Assembly: GCF_000340215.1 (NCBI RefSeq)
Contig: NW_006921532.1
Coordinates: 2,645,337 to 2,709,336, forward strand
DNA: 64,000 nucleotides
Origin: Pseudocercospora fijiensis CIRAD86
Taxonomy: Eukaryota > Ascomycota > Dothideomycetes > Mycosphaerellales > Mycosphaerellaceae
Direction of reading: 5' to 3'
A program made the translations under genes and the position numbers. Positions 31,926-42,153 of this stretch are shown here, one piece after another. A model generated the notes under the pieces. That model did not search any database and was not told where the DNA came from. It was given only the letters and a program-made list of their open reading frames with translations. The stretch's first letter is position 1, and each line of letters begins with the position of its first letter.

Positions 31926-32752
31926 AGATGGACTGATCAGGAGGGAGACCTTGGATTGAGATGCGAAGGACGATCGAGCACGGGCAACATATGCCAACCT
32001 ACGCACTGAGCAGCACAGAGCAGCCTGCTTGAAGCCTGTATATATGTCGAGAGGGAGCTATGCCACACTAGAATCCACAGAGAGCGTTCGGGAATCGGGG
32101 ACGGTCGTCTTGGCCGAAGACTTGGACACTCTCACCGTAGTTCCGTACGAATGCTAATAACGCAGTGAGAAATCGTGCAGAGATTCTATGCAACCTGAAC
32201 ACCGCACTTCGAGATTGGCAGGCCCCAATGCGATTGACATCCATATCTCACATGAAATTGACGCAGAGTGTCTCCACGCGGATCTATAGCTCTGTGCCCC
32301 GGCGTGCTGTTGACGGACTTTCGAACGGACGCAATGATAAAAGAGCGCAAATATGATCTCTGGTACAGCGACTATCTTCCAAATCGATATCAGTGCTCTC
32401 ATTATTGATTCGAATGCTAGTCCCAGCCATTCGTTCTTAGTTGTGACGGACTTGCTATCACCTTGTGATTCCATTGAGTTAAGTAGAACGCATATATCAC
32501 ACATGTCTCATCCGCATTTCAGGACAGGACGGAGACTGTCAAGATTCGTATTCGAGAAGGCTCGCAGAATGTGCTGAGGTGAGGTGAGGTGATAGGCGGC
32601 GGGAAAGACAAGTCAGCACCTCCGTGTTGCCAAGGCCAGTACTAGCACTAGCTCCAAAAGTTCCTCGCCTCCAATTGATGATCATCGCAATCTCAACTTC
32701 TTTTGCCATTTTGCATCTACTCATCTCCTCCCTTCTCTTTCATCAGGCCACA
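31926..32752. other. Intergenic region
   Basis: Between two plus-strand genes. A short GAGGTGAGGTGAGGTGA tandem repeat lies at about 32576-32592. No gene is supported in either strand. Confidence 0.45.
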
Positions 32753-33812
32753 ATGTTCGCACTGCGTCGCGTCGCCGTTCGCGCGGTCCAATTCCAGCCA
32801 ACTCGACAACTGTCGGCACTTCGACCGATCACGTCGAGCTTCCAGTTCCCAAAGCCAGCATTGTATCGATCATTTCACCAGTCGCGGAAATGGCTTGCTG
32901 AGGACGAGCAAAAGCAGGAGAGTCCTGCAGAAGCAACAGGCGGTGAGACCGTCACTGCAGAACCAAGCGCATCGGAGGTAAAGGAGGAGTCTGTGGCGAC
33001 GCCAGATGTTGCAGACGCTGCTCAAGAAGAATCTGCCCCTGCACCAGCAGAGAGCGCCGCACAAGAAGCTTCACAGGAAGTCGAACACGCCATTGACTCT
33101 ACCAAAGAAGCACTGTCTTCTGTCGCTGAGACCGCCCAAAGTACCGTTGCTGCAGCAGCCAGCCAGTTCCCTTCACCATCATCTGGTGCCAAGCCCCGCG
33201 AGCCAAGCAAGATTATCTACATTGGCAACCTGTTCTTCGAGGTCACCGCGCCACAACTCGAGGCTGAATTCGGACGATTTGGCGAAGTCACCAACAGCCG
33301 CATTGTCACAGACACCAACGGAAGGAGCAAGGGTTTTGGTTTTATTGAGTTCGCAAATCGGGATGACGCGGACAGAGCTATCCGAGAGTTGGACCAGAAG
33401 GTCTTCGAGGGCAGACGCATGTCTGTGCAATACCACGTCCCTCGGGAGCGAAACAAGGCTCAGCGCAATGTGAATACCAAGCCGAGCAAGACATTGTTCA
33501 TCGGTAACATGTCTTACCAGATGAGCGATCGCGACCTAAATGGTATGTTACGGACGTTCTCAGAAGACGTTTTGATTTTGAACTGACATCTATGCCCCAG
33601 ACCTCTTCCGACAGATTCGCAACGTGCTCGACGTGAGAGTCGCCATCGATCGCCGAAGCGGACAGCCACGTGGTTTTGCTCACGCTGATTTCGTCGACGA
33701 GGCGAGTGCAACCAAGGCTAAAGAGTTGCTCGAGCAGAAGGTGGTGTATGGCCGGCAATTGCGTGTGGACTACTCAACGTCTACCCCAGCCAGCCCAGCC
33801 AAAGACGAGTAG
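32753..33812 (+). CDS. Mitochondrial two-RRM RNA-binding protein
   Basis: Exons 32753-33542 and 33601-33812, separated by a 58-bp intron (donor GTATGT, acceptor CCCAG), give 333 residues. The N-terminus (MFALRRVAVRAVQFQPTRQL, then RSFHQSRKWLA) is basic, lacks acid residues and is a likely mitochondrial presequence. A Glu/Ala-rich spacer follows to about residue 145. RRM1 spans about 151-228 with RNP2 IIYIGNLFF and RNP1 KGFGFIEF; RRM2 spans about 246-325 with RNP2 TLFIGNMSY and RNP1 RGFAHADF. The architecture resembles organellar RNP proteins that bind and stabilise mitochondrial transcripts; that role is inferred. The aromatic at RNP1 position 5 in RRM2 is replaced (AHADF), so this domain may bind RNA weakly. 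Confidence 0.85.
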
Positions 33813-34503
33813 AGGCAACCACAGAGCAGGGCAAGGTGTGTAGGATAATGCAGCACGAGTCTCAAGTGGCAAGCAGAGCGCCGAGGCAGAGGCAGTACGA
33901 CGAATGCACAGGCACGCGATGGAGGGGATAAGGCAGCATGCGCAGAGTGAGCGCAGGCAGAAGTTGTTGGCGCGTGGCCACCGATAGGGTGAACATGGCG
34001 CACAGATCTGCACTTGGCCGCTGTATTTAACAGGTGTAGTATAGCATAGCATAGAGCCGGCGTCGACAGCTGAGGCTGTGAATATTGACGACTCCCCTCT
34101 GCTGGAAATCACTTTTGCCAATGTTCTCGCTTCAGTACTGTCGGCTTGTGGCTTGTGATGCCGATTTTGCCATTTGCCTCGGCCGGCAACTGACGTTCCA
34201 TCCTGACACAATAACATCTCTATGCACCTGCTGCTTTCCCGACGAAGTTGTGAAAGGCAACATCTTCTCCATTACCGGTATTTTTGCTTCATCACCATCG
34301 CTGCATACTGTGTGTAGTATTGCAGTCATTGCAACTTCCTTGTTCCCTGCCAAAGCGACGACACCAGATCCCCTCTCTTCTCCTCTGAACCGCAACCCCA
34401 CTACTGAAGCCTTCCGACAACCCACACCACCACCACCGTACGTAATCAGCAAGCGCACTCTCTATTGTACCAAAAGGCAGCATAGCATAGCATAGCAGGC
34501 GTC
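33813..34503. other. Intergenic region
   Basis: 3' flank of the RRM gene and 5' flank of PEX5. It has short GCATA repeats (TATAGCATAGCATAGAGCC at about 34041 and AGCATAGCATAGCATAGCAG just before the PEX5 start). No gene. Confidence 0.5.
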
Positions 34504-36521
34504 ATGTCTTTTCTCGGTGGTCCAGAATGCAGTACCGGTGCAAACCCGCTGGCCCAGTTCCAGAAGCAAACATCCGCCGATACATCACTCCAGCGAGATC
34601 GCCTTGCATCGCGACAACCACAGCAATTAAATGGCTTTCGTAGCGCGCCACAACTCCCAGAAGATGCAGCCTTTCAAGATTTTGCTCAGCAAGGGCCGCG
34701 AATGGGCGAGATGCTGCCAAATGACCCTTTCCACATGGAGCAGATGCGACGCGAAGCAGAGCACCTTGAGCGTGTAGGTGGAGGCGGCGGCGGCGGCGGC
34801 GCTGGCGCTGGCAACGGATGGGCAAGCGAGTTCGCTCAGAAAGGGCCTCATTTTGCGCCAGAAGAATTCCTTCAGCAGCAGAGAAATGCCGCTTTCAGCC
34901 CAGCAGACTTCCAACAATTCCGACAATCGCACATGACTCCCACGGCCCGAACGGCAAGCCCGACGAACTCCTACCAGTCTGCATACAGACAGCCTATGTA
35001 TGGCAACTCCTTTGGCATGCAGAGACCGATGATATTCAATCAGCCGCAAATGTGGAACCAGCAGCCTCAGCAGCAGTACGAAGGCAAGGGCAAAGGACGT
35101 GTGCAAGAGCTGAGCGATACCGACTGGGAAAAGCAGTTTGAAGAGTTGTCTACTGCAGAAAAGGAGGCAGATCTTGATCAGCTAGACAGGGAAGCCAACG
35201 AGGCTATGGAGAGAGAATTGAACCAGGTCGACCGGTAAGTGGCCATACAAACACCCCCTCTATGCTCACCTGCTCACCAAAGAGCAGGTCAGAGACAGGC
35301 TGGGGCGATTATGAGTCCATAATGGAAGGCGTTAGGCAGGAAGCTAACGCTCACAGGGACATGCTCGCCGATGAACAACTTGCAAATCACTTCGGTGACG
35401 AGTACGATCAGTGGAAGGACTTTGATGGTTTGAATCACAACTTTGATCCTTTTAGGGGCGAGTTTGGTGACTATGCCACAGCTCCCGAGTCCGGCACGTA
35501 CATGTTCGAAGAGAACAATGTCTTCAAAGAGCACCCGAACGCATACCAGGAAGGGATGAAGATCATGCGCGAAGGTGGCAATCTCAGTCTGGCGGCCTTG
35601 GCGTTTGAGGCTGCAGTGCAAAAAGATCAGAGCTTTGTAGATGCATGGGTCGCGCTGGGTCAAGCGCAAGCTCAAAACGAGAAGGAGTCGCCAGCTATTA
35701 GAGCTTTAGAACAAGCCATCAAGCTGGACCCGAGCAATCAGGAAGCATTGATGGGTCTTGCTGTATCATACACGAACGAAGGCTATGACAGCCTTGCTTA
35801 TAGGACCCTCGAGCGATGGGTAGCAGCGAAGTACCCTCAGCTTGGCGTCACTCCCAGAGGCCTGGGAGAGGAGGAGGAGCTTGGGTTTACTGATAGGCAC
35901 TTGCTGCACGAGAAGGTCACAAATTACTTTCTGGAGGCCGCTCAGCTTAATCCTGAAGGTGCAGAGGTTGATGTTGATGTACAAGTCGGTCTTGGTGTGC
36001 TCTTCTACGGCAGTGAGGACTACGACAAAGCGGTGGACTGCTTCACAGCTGCTCTTAACAGCCACCAGCATGGATCAATGAAACGAGAAGGCGAAGAACA
36101 TCTGCTCTGGAACCGACTTGGAGCAACCCTCGCGAACAGCAACCGATCAGAGGAAGCCATCGAAGCATACTCACGAGCTCTCGAGCTGCGACCTAATTTC
36201 GTGCGCGCACGTTACAACCTCGGCGTATCTTGCATTAACCTTGGAGTACTAGAGGAAGCCGCTTCTCACCTATTGGGTGCGCTTTCGATGCACAGAGTTC
36301 TAGAGCAGGAAGGTCGGGCGAAAGCCGCTGAGCTGATGAAAGACGGGCATGGCAATGATATTGATGAGCGGGATGTAGATGCGGTGCTTCAGCAGAACCA
36401 AAGCACGAATCTTTATGACACATTGAGAAGGGTATTTACGCAGATGCAGAGGCGAGACCTTTCGGCCATGGTTGGACCGGATATGGATCTGGATCGATTG
36501 CGAGGAGAGTTTGACTTTTGA
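34504..36521 (+). CDS. PEX5: Peroxisomal PTS1 receptor PEX5 (peroxin-5)
   Basis: Exons 34504-35234 and 35288-36521 with a 53-bp intron give 654 residues. The start MSFLGGPECSTGANPLAQF contains the conserved Cys9 that is mono-ubiquitinated for receptor recycling. WxxxF/Y motifs for Pex14/Pex13 docking are visible as WASEF (about 102) and WEKQF (about 211); further aromatic motifs are degenerate. An internal Gly run of nine lies near residue 95. The C-terminal half holds seven TPR units (from NAYQEGMKIMREGGNLSLAA through WVALGQAQAQNEKESPAIRA to SRALELRPNFVRARYNLGVS) that bind the C-terminal SKL-type signal of matrix proteins. It imports folded enzymes into peroxisomes and cycles between cytosol and membrane. 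The Gln/Met-rich stretch (160-200) is lineage style. Confidence 0.95.
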
Positions 36522-36924
36522 AGAGCATTTGTTGGGTAAGACGGCATCCATAGTAGACCAGGATTCATCTCGATGGCAATCCATAGGTATCAATTTATGG
36601 TGGGAATGTCCTCACGAGACCAGAAATCTTCCGATGCCGCAGATCAGACCTTTCCATTCGCAGAGATGCATGTGAGATTTCGACGAACAATACGCACGTG
36701 CCGCAACAGTGGACGTCGTGCATGTGAAGCACCAGCACTTGCACACATCCTGAGTGAACTTAAGTTCACCAATTTTCACGAGCGATTCCGAAGCTGTAGG
36801 CATAAAACCGCGCTCCTCGCCACCACCAAACGACATCGTTCATGCAAGCGCAACCACCATTTACACTGACAAATATCCATCCAGGATCCTCGACAGACTA
36901 TCGACCTCACCGCTCTCCTTTCGA
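36522..36924. other. Intergenic region
   Basis: Between PEX5 and the next plus-strand gene. No feature beyond likely UTRs. Confidence 0.45.
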
Positions 36925-37517
36925 ATGCCCTCTTTCAATATGAGCACCCTAAACAACACATACATTGCCGACATGGTCAGCAGCGGGCACCTACTGCAGT
37001 GCGCGCACTCGCTGTTCCCTGGAGCAGCTCTTCACTCGACCGCCCAACCACCACCACCTCCTCCTCCTCCTCCTCCTCCTCTTCCACCTCCTGCTGCCGC
37101 TGCTGTGACCAGCGTGGCACCATCTCAGGTACATCATACACCGTGCACATCGAAATCAATGTCCGAATAGCTAACATCCAACAGCCTTTCCGACTCCTCG
37201 ACTTGCCAGACGAGCTGTGGGTTAAGATTGGCAAATTCGCCGTTACTTACTCGGACGTCATTCTCATCAACCAGGACCTCAGAGTAAAGGAGCCCACCGA
37301 GGCGCGCAAAAACGATGATGACGGAAATCAGCGATGCGAAAAAGAATGCTGCATCATCAAGCGAGACCAGCCTGCGATCACTAAGACCTGTCGTCTGCTC
37401 AGAACCGAGCTGCTTCCAGAGTACTACAAGCTCAACACCTTCCACGTCATCAACCGCATGACCACGAATCTCATGCTTAACCGGACAATGTTCTGTTCGG
37501 GTGCTGAAATATCCTGA
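36925..37517 (+). CDS. F-box-like hypothetical protein with poly-Pro leader
   Basis: Exons 36925-37128 and 37185-37517 with a 56-bp intron (donor GTACAT, branch TAGCTAAC, acceptor CAACAG, phase 0) give 178 residues. The leader has about eleven Pro followed by Ala/Pro. Exon 2 opens with PFRLLDLPDELWVKIGKFAV, the typical F-box start of fungal single-domain proteins, then QPAITKTCRLLRTELLPEYY, also a frequent motif in that group (usually followed by a longer C-terminal region with KLNTFHV). The protein is shorter than most relatives, so the frame may be truncated near 37517 or a further short intron may have been missed. Possible role: substrate adaptor of an SCF ubiquitin ligase, by analogy only. 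Confidence 0.6.
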
Positions 37518-38419
37518 CTTTTGCAATAGTCGAGCAGAAATTCTCCGGCTTCTTGATCGACACATTTCTTTCCTTTCATCATCACGACAGTCGCCCTGGT
37601 CCCAAGGCGTGCAGACGGACAGGAGCAATGTTGAGAGGGTTCGGAATTGTACTAGCGACTTCGATCTTTGCGGAATAGGAGCTGAACCATTTAATCTCGA
37701 TTAGCCTCCTTCCCCCATTAGAAAGTCGCCAATGTTCAAAAAAAGACGACCATCTGACCCAATCACTTCACCCTTCAGCGCGCTCCGTTGTCCCTTCTCT
37801 ATCCCTTCTCCACACCTACTGGGAATTCCCGATCAACCACGATAGATACACGGATCTCGGTGAATCCTCTCTGCAGATTGATCTGCCGTCTGTGGTGGTT
37901 GTGCTTGTGGCGGTACATGCTCATTCGAATTCGTTGCACGCGTCCTCCTCGCCTCGTTTTGAACAGCTCTACATGTCTCTGCACAGCAGCTGCAGAAACT
38001 GGAAACTGCGAGGAATATCAGCATAGTGAGACATGCTGCTGGTGTGAGGCTGAAATGATGGCGAACGGAGTCGGACCCGATCGAGACGCATACAAGATCT
38101 GCTGTCAGTTGATGATGGTCAAGTCATCAACTTGTCAATGGCGAAACCTGTGTGAACGAGCCTTCATGTTTCGATCACAGCCAGAGTAAAGGAAGTAAGG
38201 CTCACCAGAACGGTAACGACGAAGAAATGGTGACTTGATCGAATCTGCGTCAGACGGGCTTCGCAGCACCGCTTCAATGCATCTTCTCATTCATATCTCT
38301 CACCTGGTTTTGTTGATTGAGCTTCCCAGCTCACATGCTTACCGTACCAACGCCATCGCTGAAGTCTCAAATAATGGTACAGCTCGTTCCTCTTCCACTC
38401 ATTCCGCAGCAAACGCCGC
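37518..38419. other. Intergenic region
   Basis: About 0.9 kb between the F-box-like gene (plus) and RPB3 (minus), so it is a convergent 3' region. Short frames on both strands show no domain. Remnant coding sequence of the F-box-like gene could extend into its left end. Confidence 0.4.
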
Positions 38420-39555
38420 CTAGTATGGACGTTGTCCGTAGGGCGTATGTTGCCCATACACGCTGGTAGCACCATATCCTGGTGTTTGGCCACCATCTCC
38501 GTAACCACCGCCATAAGCAGTACCTGCGCCATACGCACTCTGCCCACCGTATTGCGTTTGGCCTCCATTCGCCATGTCTTGCCCCGGACTGAAACCGCCA
38601 AATCCATTTTGCTGTCCGTCGTCTGCTCCTGCATCGAGCTCTTTGATGATAGATGCGAACTTGTTCTGCAGCACTCTAATGCCGGAATGCAGGATCTGAT
38701 CTGGTGGCATGACTCCTGTACCCTCAAGGTCGATGTAGAACTGGTTCGGCTCGGCGTCGTAGTTGAAAGGCTCTCCTTCTTGAGGCGGCTCTTCCCATTC
38801 TCCGTTCTTCGCAGGTTCTGGCCACTCGGCTTTTGGGTCTGTCTCGTACCACAGCGTCGTGTGTCGTAGCTTATTCCACGGGTCATACTCGAATGCTATC
38901 GCAGCTGTTGGGGCCCACTTCGCATGCTCCTTGGCGATGCCCTTCTTCGCCACACACTTTATGCGCAGCTCCTGACCTCTTCGCAGCTGGCAGATCAGAG
39001 GCCCATGGCCTGCAGGGTCCATGATGATGGGATGTCCCCGTGGCGGAAGTTCGTCGACGGAATTGCCATTAACGCCGTTTGTGCGGTTGTATCCTCCCGG
39101 TGCTGCCGACTCCACGAACAGGTCGCGCGCAAAGACCTTGAGGTTCTGGTCGCTACTTCGATTGACGGCATTGAGTCTCAGAACCACACTGCAGTTGTCG
39201 CAGTACTCGTCACAGGTGCAGTCACGGAAATCGATCATTTCGTCAACACCTTTCGTGCTGAGCGGGATCAGGCCGAGTCGATGTGCGAGGAATTCGTCTG
39301 CGAGTACCGACGTGTTGTTCTCGATTTCGACGAGATCGATGGCGATTGTGGGCACTTCTGCGAGCATCACGCGCCGTAGCGAGTTAGCGAAAGCGAGCGA
39401 TGTGTTGGACAGGCGAAATTTGATGGTCGTCGCATTTGTCTGGCTCATTAGTTTCCACTCTCGACATGTCGCGCACATCCTCTACTCACATCTCTGATGG
39501 TGACCTTTGGCCCTGTGTCTTCGGGGTCTATGCCGCCATAGTCGTAAGCATCCAT
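38420..39555 (-). CDS. RPB3: RNA polymerase II subunit RPB3
   Basis: Exon 1 (39490-39555, 22 codons, MDAYDYGGIDPEDTGPKVTI) and exon 2 (38420-39439) are joined across a 50-bp intron (branch AAACTAATG), giving 361 residues. Exon 2 begins with TIKFRLSNTSLAFANSLRRV, the alpha-motif that dimerises with RPB11, followed by MLAEVPTIAIDLVEIENNTS and LADEFLAHRLGLIPL. The zinc loop CTCDEYCDNC (C-x-C-x3-C-x2-C, about residues 92-101) is intact. The C-terminal 80 residues are Gly/Tyr/Gln-rich repeats (YGGQSAYGAGTAYGGG), disordered and usual in filamentous fungi. It is an essential nuclear assembly subunit of Pol II, equivalent to bacterial alpha. Confidence 0.95.
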
Positions 39556-40680
39556 ATCGCCGCTTTCAGAAGAAGTTTGCGCCGAAATTCGCTATGCTTT
39601 CAGCTATGGCGGGTGCGTGGGCGGAAGGAAGTCGAATGGCGTCGCTCAGATCGAGGGAGTGGCAGGAGGTGGAGTCGAGTGCAAGTGCTTGGAATGGTAT
39701 GTCTGTGGCCGGCGAGGTTGACGAGGTCGAGTTGAGATTCGATGGTCTTTGAAAGCGCGCGCTCAAGTCTCCACTTTCCAGCTTCACCTCGGAGGAATCT
39801 CGGCATTGCTTGTGACAGATGTGCTTCAACTTCACTTTGCCATCACCTACCAATTTGCCAACCGTCACATTACATAACAAGCTGCTGAATGTGGCGAAAG
39901 GCTGGACAGCTTTGACATGCACATCTTCCATGCTCACGGCGAGCATGTGTCCTCCGGCCACTCGAAAGTCTTGAAGTCTTGGCAAAGAGGCCGGGAGCTG
40001 CCGAGTCGCTGCAACTCTATTCCCTATTGAAGCCCGAAAAAGAACAATACCAACTCCACCTCGCAACCTCGCTGTCCATGCATGTGGTACGGCGGCCACC
40101 CGATGGCCTCCAAACACGCCTGACGATTGGAAGAGAGGGCGCAGATGACCCTCTGCGAGTTTCACGATGCCTGGTCTCAGTCAAAATGCCGAAGGGCGCG
40201 GCGGCGTCGTGCGGCTGCCCGCAAATGTGGATGGCTAGGCTCAAGGCTCATCTACAATAGCCGCTGCTTCCTATTGTCGATGTGTAACCTTGCTCGAGAG
40301 GAGGCCACAATAGCTAGGCCTCTCGCACGCCATGCAGCATCTGCTGACTCTCACATAAGTATGCCTTCTCTCAGCTTTCGATCATTTTCCCACTCCACCC
40401 TCCTCCATCAATAACGCTCTCTCGAGAACTCCATTCACTCCCAGCCTCACACATAAGCAAAATCATCTTTCTGCTTCTCGAACAACTCGCCAAATTCGCC
40501 GTCACCCATCTACCACACCTAGAAGACGCGTTGCTGTTCCTACTTCGCGAGTCAGCAAACAGCCAAGTCGCGACTTCCAGATCAAGCCACCGCCTCGAAC
40601 CATCCATCAACGTCCCCGGCACACTCATCCACACTCATCAGGACTCACGTGTCGCGACACCAAAGAGACACGATATCGCA
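39556..40680. promoter_or_regulatory. Divergent intergenic region between RPB3 and a small acidic-protein gene
   Basis: A 1.1-kb head-to-head spacer. A 199-codon minus frame (39566-40165) ends close to the RPB3 start and shows no domain; it is probably UTR or promoter. No repeats. Confidence 0.45.
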
Positions 40681-41211
40681 ATGGACTCCTCATCAATCAC
40701 GCATCTCACGCAAAAGATTCTGGCCGAACGCGCCCGTCAACAACAACCAAATCCAACCCCAGAAGCTCCTCCACCACCCTACTCCGAGGAAGACGACGAC
40801 ATGGATTCTGACAGCGAAGAAGAGCTACCCGTGAAGCTCACAGTAAATGCCACGACCAGCATCAAAGGCTCCAACAACCTGATCCCCACCTCACCATCTG
40901 TCCTACAAGACGCTACCAAATTCTCAACCCTCCTTCTCCATGCTGTGAATCAAATCAATGCAGCAAACACCCATGCGAACTCCGAAGCAGCTCAAAGCTC
41001 GAAGATGAGAAGACCTCTGAAAGTAGATCTAACGATAAACTGTGGAGTCAGTGTCGTAGGTGACAGGAACGTCATTGGCAACGTCGGGTTGCGACCCAAG
41101 AATCAAGCTACCGACGCCGTAGCCGGGGCGAAGAGAAAAGCTGAGGATGACGCTCCTGCTTGTGAGGGTCAATCGGTGAAGAAAGAAAAGCTCGACACGG
41201 CTGAGGAGTAA
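40681..41211 (+). CDS. Hypothetical small acidic protein, probably nuclear
   Basis: A single-exon frame of 176 residues from ATG 40681 (MDSSSITHLTQKILAERARQ). An acidic/Ser patch with Pro (PPPPYSEEDDDMDSDSEEEL) is followed by a conserved-looking centre: KLTVNATTSIKGSNNLI, a helix DATKFSTLLLHAVNQINAAN and the segment KVDLTINCGVSVVGDRNVIG. The two beta-type segments 'TSIKGSNN' and 'SVVGDRNVIG' repeat a similar pattern. The C-terminus is Lys-rich with KKEKLD, a possible nuclear signal. The type is common in Dothideomycetes/Eurotiomycetes and its function is unknown. The frame is open upstream to 40531 without an ATG. Confidence 0.6.
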   Translation: MDSSSITHLTQKILAERARQQQPNPTPEAPPPPYSEEDDDMDSDSEEELPVKLTVNATTSIKGSNNLIPTSPSVLQDATKFSTLLLHAVNQINAANTHANSEAAQSSKMRRPLKVDLTINCGVSVVGDRNVIGNVGLRPKNQATDAVAGAKRKAEDDAPACEGQSVKKEKLDTAEE

Positions 41212-42153
41212 GGTGGCAATCCAATTGCGGGAGTTCTTCTATGAAAGGTCTACTGTTGATGCGAGATGATTATGAACGTTGATGCGAGCGAAGCACTGAG
41301 CGGTTTGTTCGAATGGGAGGATAGCTCTATTCACAAATACCACGAAACACAAGATTCATAGCACAACCCATTCCCTCACTCAACAACCATGACTCCGGTC
41401 TCACTCACGATGCTAATCCTCCCTCCCGGCCAAAATCCCAAACTCAACACTCTCCCTCGGCGGCCCACCCACGTAATCCGGATCAAAAATCCCACTATGC
41501 GGTATAACACCGCCGTGTTCACGCCCCTCCTCCCAATCCATGTACTTACTATCGAACTCTGAGGCTTGGATCCCTTATCGCATGAAAGTCTGTACCCGGC
41601 TAATTCGGGAGTCCCGTATTCTTGCTGTCTTCACAATGGGGTTGGAAAACAGCCGGAGAATCGTGCAGTCAGGGGAGCCCGTAGACATCTCGAAGTCGCA
41701 TTGTCAAGACCATTCTCCAGCCGGTATGTCATGCTATGCTTGTACAGGTCCGAAAGGGAAGACGATTCTTTCGAGAATACTGTGAAGTCCTCATTGATTT
41801 ATCCACGTCTGCAGAGGAGCCTCGAACAGAGATTGCAAGTCTTATGACGGCCTGCAGTTGCTTTTGAGGAACTACCCACACATTAGCACATCCTCCTTTG
41901 GGGTAAGTGGATGGAGGAACAAGCACGAACGAATCAATGCCTCCATAAACGTCGTTTGCCACGAGCTACTGATATCGCTGATCGAACATGATGCTTCCAG
42001 ATAATGCTCACGGCTTCTAAGCCCTGATCTCTACCCTATGCCGAAGCGCCGCGCTAAAGTCCCAGATTGTACAAGAAATGAATATGCTCATTGACCTGAC
42101 AGCTCATAATGGTTGCTCTGCAGGCCAGTAAGGACATCCGCAAAGGCATGGCT
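41212..42153. other. Intergenic region containing an orphan exon
   Basis: 0.9 kb between a plus-strand gene and the SNF5-like gene on minus. The only coding-like part is 41413-41574 on the minus strand, given separately. Confidence 0.5.
41413..41574 (-). pseudogene. Orphan C-terminal exon or gene fragment
   Basis: A 53-codon minus-strand frame ending in TAG has strongly protein-like sequence: SKYMDWEEGREHGGVIPHSG, then IFDPDYVGGPPRES and VEFGILAGRED. Upstream an in-frame TAA at 41575-41577 closes it. The triplet AAG just before GGATCC could be an acceptor, but I found no upstream exon of matching quality. It is either the last exon of a gene whose other exons I cannot find in 41575-42150 or the remnant of a deleted gene. 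Family not recognised. Confidence 0.4.

Noticed and set aside
39566..40165. 199-codon minus frame upstream of RPB3
   Set aside because: It lies in the RPB3 5' region, shows no domain and competes with a divergent promoter.
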